The position numbers and the translations under genes are program-made. A stretch of DNA of 64,000 bases from Formicarius rufipectus. Taxonomy: Eukaryota; Chordata; Aves; Passeriformes; Formicariidae. The stretch covers positions 682,001-746,000 of the forward strand of contig VXAU01000760.1 of assembly GCA_013399695.1 (NCBI GenBank). The letters run 5' to 3'. Below the pieces are notes generated by a model that did no database searches, was not told the DNA's origin, and saw only the letters and a list, made by a program, of their open reading frames with translations. Below, in pieces: positions 39,466 to 51,742 of the stretch. How positions within the stretch are numbered: the first letter of the stretch is position 1; each line of letters begins with the position of its first letter.

Positions 39466-42397
39466 TATGAGCTGCCAGTTGTTGGTGCTTCCATGGATAA
39501 TTGTATAGCCTGTGGAGAGCACAGGTTTACCATTTGGAAAAGACACAGAGACATTTATCTACCCTGTGATTCTGAATCCTTGAGGTTTCATAGAGGTGGT
39601 TGAGTATGTAAGTCTTGGGTGATTTGGCGTATAATAATAGGATGGAAGAGGTCTCGTACCAGGGCTATAGTCAGGAGAAACATCTTTTGGGATGAGGGTC
39701 AAAACACAGCTTCAGAACAAGGACAGAATAAAAATGCAGTGGTACTGAAATAAATATTACCCCTTCCATCCTCCTGCACAACCACTTCTTACATCTTGTT
39801 GTCGCGCTGCCATTTTTCACATGTAGAATTTTGCTAATTGATTACAATTGTGTTTTACTTCCTGACGAGCCCTTGGTAATGGCCAAATCATCAGATGTAA
39901 AATGTTAAGTTTTAGGGTGAGCTGAACACATAGCTGGGTAGTGGTTACAGGTGTTGTGGTTGAAGGGCCAGGGGAGCTGGGCTGGTCCAGAATCCAACAA
40001 TTTTCCAAGGGTGAGGAATGAAGGACCAGCTGAAGATGGAATGGTGAGCATTTCCCCAAATTCATTCAGTTGGAATACTGTGAGCAAATCAGCCTGTGTC
40101 AACACCTGACAACTGTGGGGTTGTAACCTCTCATCACTAGAATAGGTGTGTGCAGCTAGGATACAAACTGACCTAGTATAAGGTCAGCAGGAATTAAATG
40201 AAAGACAGATTTAGGACCTCAGACCCCATTCTCAAATCCATCTAACCTGAGTGGAGGAGCTGACATGCAGAGAAAATACTTTTTAGTAACATTATCTCAG
40301 ACATTGTATGGGATAATTTTGAGTGAGTGTGGTAAAATAAGCATTTTTCTGCATTTATGAGCCTTCTTCACTGAGCTGTCTGTTCAGTGTGACTTTACTG
40401 GTTGATCACCACTAGCTTTGAGTGCATCCCTGCAGTGTTTGCTTTCAAAATGAGTGCCAAAAGAAGGTATTTGCAGCAAAACACAACCCCTGACCCTGGG
40501 GCAGAGGGAGGCAGGTTCCTGTTCAGAGGCGTGTTCAAAGGAAATGAATGCAGAGGGGAGTGTTATAGTAGGAGATGGAGCTGTTCAAACAATTGAAACT
40601 GTAAAAACTAAAAACGTAACCCCCCATAAGTCATTAAATAATGCAAGCACCTTAAGAACTTTGCCTTTGTGTGCTTTTTGGAGCTGTGATGTTATCTGAT
40701 CAGCCACTGGCTGTGATCTGTGTGTGATTAGGATCTCTGCTCTTCCCATTATGACCATATGGTATACTATTTTAAAATAATTACATTCTGGTGCTGTTTT
40801 TTAAGAATTATTTAAGTATCTCTATGTTCCGGAATGGTTTCGCTGCCAGTTAATATTCAGTTCTGGCCTGGAGCCATCCGAATCATAAGGTTTCTTTCAA
40901 GTTTCATACTAATGTTAAAAAGGAGTTGCTCAGTTTCCTTTAAGGAAGTAAAAGAACTTCCTTTGATTTTGTTTTTACTTTCTCTGATGTTAAGAGACAT
41001 GTATGACCTATTATTGCATAGGGAAAGGAGTAGTAATATGGTGACATTCCTGAAGTGGATGACAGAGAGTTGGGCTTGTGACAGATTTTCCTTTATATTA
41101 AAATGTGGTTCACACAGACCCTCCCAGCGACAACTGGGTTGTAGTTGACTGCCAACTCTTTTCATGTTTCTGCACAGTAACATGGACAGCTGTAGGACAC
41201 TGATATTTTTTCCAGCAAAAAAAGAGGTAATCGAGGCCAGATCAAAGCAGTTACTGAGAAATTTGTCTGAATGTAAGTATCTATTGAACTAAGGGTTTAG
41301 GTGGACCAGAAGAAACCAAAGTTAAGGACATCTACTTGAAATGCTTAATTCTGTCATACATTTGCTGTTCAAAGGAGTAAACCATGTGATACCTCTAATA
41401 TCATAGCTGGAAAACTAAAGGCCAAAGCAGGGAGAACTTTCAACAGTTGTTTAAAGGAATGTGAAAATGAGAGAAGTAGTGCAGGAACTGCAGTAGTCTT
41501 TTCAGTACTTAGGATTTAGATATGCCACGAAGTCTGACTTTCTAGAGGGGTGTATGGTTTGTGGTCCATTGTTATTTGAACTCTGTTATAAGCTTTGTAA
41601 TTTGGTAGATTTTATTAACAGACTGGATTTTATTGGTGGACTGTAACACAAGAGGGAAGCTTTTCTGTGGTTTGAAGGGACACAGTCCATGCTGTATCAT
41701 GTTCTGTCTAAAATGAAGCTTCAGATTGGAAACCACATCCATCTTCAGAGGTTCTGCTGCACTCGGAGACCTCACAGTGTTGGTAGTGCCAAACAGACAT
41801 CTCTGCTGAAGGACTGGGGTTCCAGGGTTCCTGTGGGTGCCATGTGGAGCTTTCCCTGGGTGTTTCCCATAATGTGGAGCAGAACTCCGGTGAAGAGGTT
41901 CTTGTCTCTGCCCTGAGCCCCGAATGAACTGGCATAAGAGCATCAGTGACTGACAAGTATGACTAGAGGAACTAATCTAAAGAAAGACAATGCATGAGCT
42001 GGAAAGCATGAATTTTGATGCTGACCATCACTTTGTCCTCTGATCTAAACAGATGTCTAACTCTGGGAGAAAGTAGAACATAAAGGAGACAACAGCAATT
42101 TTGGAATAAACATTGTTTATATGTGCAATGCTGCTTTTTGTCTTTGTTTACAGTCAGAGCTAAATTAGACTCTTGTTAAATTTCTGCAGGGAGGGGCACG
42201 TCACCCCTGTGTCCTGGCCGATGGGAACACTTGATGTTCTGTATAAATAGACTAGTAAAGCTGGTAGGAGGAAAAATGCCTGTGCCACCAGGATAGGATG
42301 CTGCTGGAGCCTGGGCACAAAGGCAGTAAACTGTCTCCAAGTGGAGTCTCTAAAGGGTAGGTGTTCTGGGAAGAAGGGAAAAGGAGACTAAATTTAA

Positions 42398-42405
<8 letters not shown>

Positions 42406-42428
<23 letters not shown>
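42406..42428. repeat. (ATTT)n microsatellite
   Basis: Between five and six ATTT tetranucleotides run to the TTTTTAG at 42424-42430. Confidence 0.9.
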
Positions 42429-45400
42429 AGGGATAGGTTGAGCAGGACGTGGAAATTATATGTGAATTGCAACTGTTCAGAACTTCTCTCACATATACTG
42501 ATAATTTTAGGAAGAGCAGAGAATGGAGAAGGAAAAGAGTGATCTAGGGCAATTACTTAATCCCAAAGGAATTACATATTTGCTGTACCTTATATTTGAA
42601 AACTATAGTTTTCTTCAAATTAGTCCATGTATTTACTTATATTTTTTTTCTCATTAATAGTTCTAGGACTCATTGATTATGTAGAAATAAATGCAGCACT
42701 GATCCCCTTTAGTGTCTGCATGTCAAAAATTACTGTGCTTGGTCTTTCAAAAAATACTGTTTTGCTATTTAGGTGTTTATAGGTGTGATTTTTGAAACAT
42801 TACTGGATAACAAAGGGTATTTACAGGTGACAATTACGGTATTTCTTCCAAAAATTCTAGTTTGAATTATCAGAAGCATTTGGTTTTAGAAGTGGTTCCT
42901 TGCAAGGTGATTAGTGGTCAAAATATAGGGGAGGTGAGCTGGCACACCTAAAGAAATATGCTGTGCAAGGATGAAAAATATATAAAATCCAACACTTTAT
43001 GGTCTTTTCATGCTTTTTAACAGTTCCCACAGTTTTCTTTTTTTCCTCAGTTATCTTCGTTCAAGATAACGTGGGCATCAATTCATAAGAAAACTGATGT
43101 AAATTTAAGGAATTCTATTCCAGAAATGGGAGATCTCTAGCTGCAAAATAAGTCAAATTCCAATACTGGGAAACCTGTAAAGGGTAGTTGTGATGTTCTA
43201 ACATTACATTATATTAACTGTAACATTCATGCACAAAACTTGAATATAGATGTCTCTGCTTGATTGTGTTTATTGCTCAATTTCAAGAGATTCCTAGACT
43301 TGTAGGTTCTAATTTAAATAAAACAATCAAATTCTAAAGGACTTAGACTGGCAAAAATCAAACGCAAACCTAAACTGCATAGACACTTGTTCTGCCTGTG
43401 TCTCTGAGCATCTGATCTTGAAAGAAGGCAGCTCATAATGATGATTGAGTAAGAGTTGAAAAGATGGAAGCAGCCCTCTGAAGGATGTAAGCTGAAGATG
43501 GTTTTTCCAGAATTTCCAGCATAAAACTAGGAGAGTCCTGGTCAAACCACAAAGCTGATTGGGGGAAATGTGTTTGAAATGGTCTCTAATTCATCTGCTC
43601 ATGCACCTTAAGATTTAAAAGCAAAGATCTGAGAGTCCAGTGGACATTTTATATTGAGAACAGCAGATTATCTTCGAGGTGTGGTCAACTTTCAGTGTTG
43701 GTAATGGTCCCTTCATCACTTCTGTGTGCACAGCACACAGTCACCTTCACGGACTGATTAAATTCAGTGGTAAATCTGCTGCACAGTGACAATAATGAGT
43801 GCTGCCGAGAGGGGCAAATTGTTCGAGTAAGAGCTCTGGTCAGTCAGCTTTTATGAAGTGGGAGCTTGTGCTGGTTCCTTTGACAGACTGGGCAGGGGTG
43901 CTGGGCCATTGTCAATAGCTTTTGTGCATCACAGAACCAGCTGGGCCAGTATGAGGATTTTAGAACTGACTAGATAAGGAAAAAACTTAAAATTGGAAAA
44001 AAGAGAAATTTAGATGTAGACATTCTAATGTACTAAAATATATTTTAGCAACTTAGCTGTTTATTTTTTGTGTGTTGTTGTTTTTTTTGTTTGTTTTCCT
44101 AATCAGATACTGCTAAAATGTTAAGTAATTAAAAAATAAAATTATAAGTAACTATTAGTGTTTACATATCAACATGCAGCCATGCTCTGTTGGACAGGCA
44201 CTGCTTTCTGCCTGGTTACTGTGGAGTGGTATACGCTGCCTATTTTTACCATGGCATTCCTTATCTTCACTTAGGTTGTCTGTTTGGGTTTTGTTTTTGT
44301 TTTTAATGAGGCTGCCGACCTGTTGGTACTTTCAGTTGAGTTTTGTACATCCTGTGGTTACTGACTCCCAGCTTCAGTCATGAGGGGGGCTGACACAAGT
44401 ATCATTACATAGCAGGTTTTATTTAGTATTTTCAATTATGAGCTTGTTTTACTCTTTTTAGAAATACATTTTTTTTGCACCGAGTGTTGAGACCTATTTT
44501 TCATAAACACTGCTTTTAAAAAGAAAGAATGCTTGTTCTTTTCCAGTGGAAAAATGAAGAATTGCCATGAACAGTATCACAGGTGATGGCTGTGTTACCT
44601 TGTAATGCTGTGCAAAATGCACCTGCAGTGCTGCAGGGATCCCATGTCTTGCTTGAATTGCTGCTGCTACAGTCAGCTTTGGGGGTTTCCTCACTGAGAC
44701 AATTACAGGCATGGGCAGCTGAGCAGGTTGTGCTGACCAGGGAATTGGTTCTGCTGAGTGTTCCCATTTCCTCTTGTCTGGTGCTTCCCACAGATCTTTA
44801 TAGCACTGGTCGATTGGGTCGTGACCAGCACATCCCAGCTGCTGGTTTTCATTCCTGCAGGGGAAAAAACAAATCCCTCGAAGCACCAAATAAAAGGTTT
44901 GCCTTGTGCCATGTACTGACACAACTATTTTCTGCAGTTGCCAGTTCAAGAGTATGAGGTTCTTCACTGTCTGGAGTTGTCTGGGTGCTGAACTTGTGGG
45001 TTTTAGTAGATGAAAAATGTCCTGCCTGGTTGGCTGCTGTGCAATGGCTGGGGAACAATTTATGGAGCATCATGAGTTAAAGCGAAAACCAAGGTGGAAA
45101 TTTTCATTATAATTGTATTGGGAGCTTTCACCTTCATTTCAGATGTCTTCAAAACAAGTTTTGTCAAAAAATAAGCCTACAGATGTAGCTGAAAAATGAA
45201 AGATAAAAAGATATCATGAAAAACTTCTGCAGTGAAGAGACATCAGACTAGTAAGTGGGTCCCTGACCCACTTATTCCATGACCTTTTCTATAACTACCT
45301 GTGAATGTTAGTCCAAATCAACCTAATGTTTTCTGTAGCCTTTTATTTTATCTCCCTCCTGCAGTCTATAAGCTTGCTGCAAAATATTCCTCTGTCTCAG

Positions 45401-46399
45401 GTCTATAGTTGGGCACAGACTGAGCACTGCCTGTTTTTTGGGGGGCCCAAGTCATCATTTCTCTTTGCTGTTCCATTGTGACCACTTCTGCTCACTTGTG
45501 TTTCAGTGAACAATGTCATTTTGATATACCACATCAGATAAATTCAGTAATTTTATTGAGGCAGACTTTGAGGAGAACTATTGATTATTTATGGAGACAT
45601 GCTATTTTAATCAAGTAGATTCATTTGAGCTGTCATGGTGAGTCAGTATAATTCTGTGCTTACTCTTCGTGCTGGAGAGTAGGTTTGTGTTATAGATGGA
45701 CCCTGGTGATTTAGAGGAGGTAACAGAATCAGTCAATTGGCACAGAAGTTTGGCACTGGTGCTTTAGTGTCACGTCCAACCTCACACAGGCGCTTTGAAA
45801 GCATTGATGTTATTTTCAGGGCCTGACTTAAAATAATCAAAAGAATTAGTTTAGCTGGTGAGCCCTGCAGAAAATGCCTTCTCTCTGTTTTGCTCAGGAG
45901 GAGGGGCTGTCAGGGGGCTCTGTGTGAAGCACTGGCTGGCAGTGCCCCATGAGTGCTGCACAGAAAGTAGGTTAGTGCTGGCAGCATTTCGAGGGAGTTA
46001 CTAACTTTTCCAGGGGCATGGCCAGGTCTCCTGACTCCCTGGCCTGGCCTTCAATCATAAGGCTATTTTACCTTTGTGTGACCATGCAGCAGCTTAGCAC
46101 CTTACACTAGCACGGGTGTGAGACTGGGTAAGAGCTGAGGGTGCTCTAGATGCTGTGGGTCATTCTGGCATGTTTTGATGAGCTGAGGTTCTGGAGCATG
46201 TGTAAAAGGAAAAGTGAAATCCTGTTGCGAGGTAGGTATACTACAAAAAGTGACCCAGGAGTAGCCTCTTACCTGCATTTCAGTATAGGATGCCTAATTA
46301 AGGACTATCCTTATGGATATCTAGACAGTTTAAGTGTGCAACAATTCATATCACTGCAATGTTTGGAGTTCTGGAGGTCATTTTTATTAAGTCCTGCAT

Positions 46400-46640
46400 T
46401 CACAGAAATAGAATTGTCGAATTGTTTTGGTTGTAAGAGATCTCTAAAATCATCAGGTCCAACTGTTCCCTCAGCACTGCCAAGCCCACCACTGAACCCT
46501 GTCCCCAAGCTTTACATCTACACATCTGTTAAATCCCTCTGGGAATGGTGACTCCACCACTGCCCTGGCCAGCCTGTTCCGATGCTTGGCAGCCCTTTCT
46601 GTAAAGAAATTTTCCCTAATACCCTATCTAAACCTTCCTA
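46400..46640 (-). mobile_element. CR1 LINE fragment, short 3' end
   Basis: On the plus strand this reads as a reversed CR1 3' end. It starts cacagaaatagaattgtcg, then gives the phrases aaatcatcaggtccaac, cactgccaagcccaccact, gggaatggtgactccacca and cagcctgttccgatgc, and ends at aaccttcc. This is the usual 5'-truncated form of CR1, about 240 bases. To the right (46640-46920) the sequence no longer matches CR1 from memory. Confidence 0.9.
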
Positions 46641-49317
46641 TCTCAGGGATGTGTATAAATCACTGCATTTTGGGCACCCAGCAGAAGCTTCTGCTGCTCC
46701 CAGCACAGAGTTCCATCTCTTCTGCAGAGGTGTGGTGCTTACTGTCCCGGAAAAGCATTCAGTCATCCCTATGTCCAAGCACAGAGCCAAGGCCCGTTCC
46801 TGGAGACTCTTCAAGTGCTCATGGTGGATAGAATTGACCTTTGGGTGCTGGGAGCTCCCAGTGTGGGGATGGTGAGGTGGGGCACGACCTGCACTCTGGC
46901 CTGTGCCAAGAGTAAATAATAAAGGTCAACATGACCTCAGTGTCCCATCACCAGCAGATGCTCTGTGGCACTGCAGCCTCTTGCTACGTGGTAGTACATC
47001 CTGAAGACCCAAAACATGCTTTGCTGTGTGGTTTGTTTTCTTGTTTCATCTGCATGTAAAAATAGGTTTGTAGGAAGATCAGGTTGATTTGCTTTTATTT
47101 TTTTCACCCTCCCTGCTTCATTTTATCTTTTTAAGCTCCCTTCAGTGAGTACTCACAATACTTATTGTGCTGCATTCACTTACTGTGTTCTGCCTTTCCC
47201 TGGGAGCACCTCGAGTGCCCGTGGAGGAGCAGAGGCTGCAGTCCTTGGGCTCACATCTACCTGATTCCCAGCAGCTTGTTACCAAGGAGGAGCTGATGAC
47301 AAATTACACTGACAGGCTTTTAATTAACAACTGCTCAATGGGACCTGTCCCTATTCCTTATAAGTTGCAATGCAGCAACTTTTAATTTGTTATCAAGCAA
47401 AAGTATATTTAAAAGGAAAATCTTTCCACCTTGTTTATCATTTCTTGACTGATGCATTTCAAACTAAGTGTTTTAAAACTTCTGATCTTGCAAGTAAGGC
47501 TTAGAGCTGATTAAGCTCATTCTCAAACATTTTGCTATTATGAGGTGTGCATGATCTCTTTTCCAGTCTTGTAATTTTCCCCTTTTTCTGGCAGCTTTAT
47601 TTTATGCAAAAACATTATTAATGAGTGTAGACTGTGCACAGGACCTCTTGTTCCTGAGAGCTTTTTAATAGGTTTTACCTTCTCCTCCTTGCTAAGTCTA
47701 TTTTTGCTTTTTCCTGTGGTTCCCCTTCTGTTCTTCCATCTGTTTAGTTGAACTGCTTTATTCTCTCCTGGTGTTTTGTATACACTAATCCTTTTACCTT
47801 CTACCCTTCACAGCTTTGTTGAGTTGCAGTGCTGTAGTTCAGTTTTGTTTCTAAGATGTTCCAGGATGAACTATGATTTTGTGAGATTGAGACTATTAAA
47901 ATTGTTCCTTCTGTCTTTCTCTCTCTTTTTTTTTTTTTTTTAACTTCATTTTTATTACCGCTTGCGCATGTCATTTATGGTGCTGTTGGCATTTGGGAAA
48001 AATACTGTAATGGCTCTGTTTTTTGCTTCTCAGAATCTCCAGATCTTTCCATTTCTCTACAGTTTCCAAAAGCTGTAAAGGTAGCTCTCCAAGTCAGAGG
48101 AGATGGAAAGACCTCAATCCTGCTAAATGTACATGCATAATGGATTTCACTTTCTGCAAGCCCCACTGCCTTTGCTTCTGTAAGATCACCAGTGGTGCTC
48201 TTGGGTCCCATTGCTTTGTACTATGAAAGTCCCCTTGGGCCACATCATAGATCCCACAGCTCTTTTCAAGGCCAACCACAATAGATAAAATAAGTTCTGT
48301 GATTCCCAAGACCTTTTCAAATACAAGTAAGAATATTAACTGGGGGGTGGGTGAGAAAATCTGAATTTTGAAGTTGTCATTTTATCAGCACTCAGAGATA
48401 GAGAGTAAAATCTTACTGAGGGGGTTAGTTTTTGGAGTGCAGAAGAGTTTTGGCAAGCAAATATGTATTAATTGCATGTATGTGTAAGCCTTTTCATTCT
48501 CAAAAGCAGAAAAGAAGGAAGGGAAATATGTCTCTGAGAGGAAATAAGTGCTAGGGCAAAAGGAAACATTGGTGGGGGAGAAAAAAGTTGTTTTCTGTCA
48601 ACATGTTTGAATGTTCTGTGATAAACAGAGCTCATTTCAAAGGATCTGGGAATCTCAGAAGATTTCTTTCAAGACTAACTAATTTCCTGCAACATGCTGT
48701 CAGTGCTAGGAAGAGGCATCTCCTGCACATTAGAGCAGCTGGTTCTTAAAAAAAAAGGCATGTAGGGGGAGAACAACCCCCCTCATCCTTATACAGAGCT
48801 GTTTTCCAAAGGAGTATGTACATCTGTGAGAACAGGGCACTTCAGCAAATTTTGTGCACTTTGGAATGTCCTTTTGCGAGCAAGGGAGTTTTTTCCTAAC
48901 AGTGCATGCTTCTTGTTTGAATGCTTTCAGAAGGCTTGGGGTTTTCTGTGCTTTCATTTTGGCAAATTTGAGTTCTGATGTTTTATTGCTTTTCCATTTT
49001 CTGTGTAGTAATGTTGACAGTTTTTCTTACTCTTTATTCTCTCAAATAAGAATTTTGAATGTGAATATTAACCCCATGTTAGCAGGAGAAAACTTAATTT
49101 TATGGGAAATGGCAATTTATTTACTAGAAAATTCAGTCATGTGGAAATATAGTTAATCTCATAAGTAGGTTGAAGGCAACTTAACCATACTGTTGTTACC
49201 AATTCGGATTCCTTGTGTTTTTGCCTTTAAGAAATAACTTGACACTGTGAAAAGGATATTTGAATTTTCTTTGTTGTATCTGATCCTTCCACATCTGAAA
49301 TGTTTTGTTGTTTGCAG
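46641..49317. other. Presumed intron just upstream of the PXYLP1 coding exon
   Basis: It contains the pyrimidine tract at 47911-47942. Beyond that I see only short frames and no recognised element. It ends in the acceptor tract at about 49298-49317. Confidence 0.5.
47911..47942. repeat. Pyrimidine-rich tract with T homopolymer
   Basis: A CT-rich run passes into about 16 T. No AG follows closely, so a splice role is unlikely. Confidence 0.7.
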
Positions 49318-49330
49318 GAACCATTGATAT

Positions 49331-49348
49331 ATGAAGATGAAACCATGA
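49331..49348 (+). other. Upstream ORF 1 (5 codons)
   Basis: The frame is ATG AAG ATG AAA CCA TGA, with two in-frame start codons, lying 26 bases before the main PXYLP1 start. Such frames can reduce or condition translation of the main frame by reinitiation; whether this one is translated is unknown. Confidence 0.5.
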
Positions 49349-49368
49349 GGAGAAAGCAGAAGGAATAA
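49345..49368 (+). other. Upstream ORF 2 (7 codons)
   Basis: The frame is ATG AGG AGA AAG CAG AAG GAA TAA. Its start lies inside the stop region of upstream ORF 1 (ATGA overlap), and its stop is 5 bases before the main ATG. It has a favourable A at -3 and G at +4 counted from its own start (accATGa is actually A at +4, so the context is only moderate). The peptide is strongly basic. Confidence 0.5.
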
Positions 49369-49373
49369 TAATA

Positions 49374-49452
49374 ATGCTTTTCCGAAACCGCTTTCTGTTC
49401 TTGCTGGCCTTGGCAGCTCTATTAGCCTTTCTGAGCCTCAGTCTGCAGTTCT
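49374..49452 (+). CDS. PXYLP1: PXYLP1 first coding exon (2-phosphoxylose phosphatase 1), N-terminal 26 codons only
   Basis: The product is a Golgi type II membrane phosphatase of the histidine acid phosphatase family. It removes the 2-O-phosphate from xylose in the glycosaminoglycan-protein linkage region, opposing the kinase FAM20B. This is family knowledge; none of the catalytic region is in the window. The sequence shows an ATG at 49374 followed by 26 codons beginning MLFRNRFLFLLA and ending SLSLQF, then one base of the next codon before a consensus donor (T|GTAAGTGT, GT at 49453). This matches the vertebrate PXYLP1 N-terminus as I remember it, with about two conservative differences from human. 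Residues 1-6 are a short basic cytoplasmic tail and residues 7-26 are a hydrophobic signal-anchor. The start has A at -3. The intron leaves in phase 1, and in mammals the next codon is also Phe, which fits the single T left here. The RHG active-site exon is absent and must lie beyond 64000. Confidence 0.88.
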
Positions 49453-49730
49453 GTAAGTGTCCTCCCCTTTTGTTTTCCACATAGAATGATCTGTAGATGT
49501 GTTGGAAAATGACTGTAATTATATGTTGTTTAAGCCTTTTTTCTGTATTTAAATATTTGGCGTTTGTTTGCCAGGGGCTTTGTTTGTTTTCCAAAAAGTA
49601 AGAAAAACAGTTTTGTGTGCCATAGAGGAATGACCTCAAATCAGGCTATATTATAAAAAAAATTTAAACCCCCCTGCATTTTGTAGTGCAATTAAGTAAT
49701 TGAATGTGATTGAATCTTTCCATGAAAGTA

Positions 49731-49780
49731 GAGTAAAAACTGTAGCAATTCCTTTGAGTAAAAACTGCTGCAATTCCTAT
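49731..49780. repeat. 25-base tandem duplication, two copies
   Basis: Copy 1 (49731-49755) and copy 2 (49756-49780) begin gagtaaaaactg and share gcaattcct. They differ at about three positions. They lie 280 bases into the intron after the PXYLP1 exon. Confidence 0.85.
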
Positions 49781-51257
49781 TTTACGTTGCATCAGACCAG
49801 ACGGGATTGAGGAAACTGCTGTGCGGGGTTGAGTGTTGGAACTCCTCCTTATTTGTGCCCTCACATTAGGAAACTTTAAACAGTTGAATTGTCTCATCAC
49901 AAGTGGATGGTGTGTTTAAGAAAAGATAATGTATGTTGTGCTTCTGATCAATTACTCGTGGGTCAGTGCAGGGGGCTCCATGTCCTGATGACTAAGCAGG
50001 AGGGTGGTGCTGAAGGCGGGTCAGGGTGGGTGACAAACAAGCGTTGTGCCATCTGACTGATTATCACCTTCTTCACGAGAGATAACATTTCCTACACAAA
50101 GCCATGTTTTGTGTAAATCTGGTCTCTGCTAATACACGGCAATGTAATTAGTTGCTGTTAGAGGACGAGGAAAAATACATATCCATAGGTTAGGATAACA
50201 TTCTTTGGTTTTGTTGTTGTCTTGCATCGTGTTTTAATAAGCACGATCCTTCTGGGCTATGGTTTTTTGGCATGGTGTGAAAAACCCCCATAACCCAAAA
50301 GAATGCTTTAGGTTTAGAATGTGTCTTTTGCAAATGATAGACAGCTTAGAAGAAAGGGGGAGAGAAGATGAAAGAAACTTTGTGGTTTTCTGCTACTGTG
50401 TTTGTGTATTTAAACTCATCTGCATGAAAGACAGGGACCTGTGACTTTTTCAGCCTCCTGTGGGCACAAGCCAGCGGGTCTCAGTGCAGCTTGTTTTGCC
50501 CATGAGACTCTTTATGGCTCTACCCTTGATGTTGTAGGGTTGGTTATGAATTGTGCACAGGGTGAAGGTCCTAGAGGAACTGCAGCTGAAACATGAAACT
50601 GAATTGTTAACTATAATGAGTTCTCTTTAGCAATGAGGAGAGTGAGTCACATTTCATCTAAAGAGGAAATTATTTTCTACTTAATTAGAACATGACATTT
50701 GTGAAGAGGAATTCCAGGAGCTAAAGATGTTTGAGGGGTGCTTTAAAGAGCACATAAGCTATTGCAAGCAACTATGATGAAGCTCAGAGCCGATACCAGC
50801 AAATAGAGACACTTTGCCTTAGTGAGAATGGCAGCACAGTCTCACAGGAGCCAAGACATACAGGTAGCCTGGTATTTTAACATCTACCACCTTCAGGTTG
50901 TGGAACAGTTTGTTCAGTCTTGGAACAAAGACCAACTCTACAGCAAAGACAAAGCTCTCTTCTGTCACCATGTACTTTTAGACTGGCTGTGTCAGATGAG
51001 CAATCTGTAGCTCAGCAGCTTTAGTCAAGTTATCAGTGCTATCACATGTTGCTTTCTTTATCATCAGTGCCGGTTTCTGCCAGGAAACACTGATTTTCAC
51101 ATCCTCGGAATGTTTAACTTCGGGATTGTTGGGTCAGGCTGGTCTCAGCGTTCTTCAACACCAAAAGCAGTGTGACTCTTCCTCCAACCATCACTGACAG
51201 CTTTAGCAAATAGGGTAAATTTCGATGTTTTACCCCTGCTGAGGCAGAGCATTCTGC

Positions 51258-51742
51258 TGCAGGCCCCTCACAACAGGACAGACACTGAGCTGCTCCAGAG
51301 AGTCCAGGGAAGGGCAGCAGAGCTGGGGAAGGGTCTGGAGCACAAGTCTGATGAAGAGCAGGTGAGGGAGCTGGGAGTGTTTAGCCTGGAGAAGAGGAGG
51401 CTAAAGGGAATATTACTACTCTCTACAACTACCCAAAAGCAGGTTATGTGGGGTGGGGGGGTCAGTCTCTTAACCCAGGTGACAAGTGATGGGACATGGG
51501 GAAATAGTCTCAAGTTGTGCCAGGGGAGGTTTATATTGGATATTAAGAAAAATGTCTTCCCTGAAAGGGTAGTCATGCATTGCAACAGGCTGCTCAGGGC
51601 AGTGGTGGAGTCATCATCCCTGGGGGGTTTAAGAGATGTGTACATGTTGGGGGACATGGTTTAGTGGTCAACAGGGTGGTGCTGGGTTAGCTGTTGGAGC
51701 TGATGATCTTAGAGATCTTCTCCAACATGAATGATTCTATGA
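51258..51742 (+). mobile_element. CR1 LINE fragment, 3' end, 5'-truncated
   Basis: In forward orientation the order is typical of a CR1 3' region: agagagtccagggaaggg, then gggagctgggagtgtttagc with ctggagaagaggaggct, then a divergent middle, then tgtgccaggggaggttta, ggtagtcatgcattgcaac and a terminal gatgatcttagagatctt with gattctatga at 51732-51742. The terminal octamer-type sequence marks the 3' end. It lies in the PXYLP1 intron in sense orientation. Open frames of 100-129 codons across it on both strands are products of its composition. Confidence 0.9.

Larger units (their letters stand above)
35431..46399. other. Presumed 5' UTR intron of PXYLP1
   Basis: AT-rich, with frames up to 157 codons (44494-44967, minus) that overlap equally open frames on the other strand and carry no domain. 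It would contain any internal untranslated exons, which cannot be identified from sequence alone. Intron status depends on the island being the PXYLP1 promoter. Confidence 0.45.
49318..49373 (+). other. PXYLP1: PXYLP1 exon, 5' untranslated part with two overlapping upstream ORFs
   Basis: The exon begins after the acceptor AG at 49316-49317, which is preceded by a T-rich tract (tgttttgttgtttgcag). The 56-base leader holds two short upstream ORFs. One runs 49331-49348 (ATG, a second in-frame ATG at 49337, stop TGA; 5 codons, MKMKP). The other runs 49345-49368 (7 codons, MRRKQKE, stop TAA). They overlap by four bases at ATGA, and neither is in frame with the main ATG at 49374. A run of TAA triplets sits between the second stop and the main start. 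The acceptor is inferred from consensus, and further 5' UTR exons should lie upstream. Confidence 0.7.

Noticed and set aside
44494..44967. 157-codon frame on the minus strand, with a 124-codon frame opposite
   Set aside because: No domain, no splice context, and both strands are equally open. A chance frame is the simplest reading.
49196..49639. 147-codon antisense frame over the PXYLP1 exon
   Set aside because: It is opposite the recognised exon, has no domain, and is a by-product of the sense coding and its flanks.
51268..51657. 129-codon minus-strand frame and a 100-codon plus-strand frame
   Set aside because: Both lie inside a CR1 3' end, which explains them.
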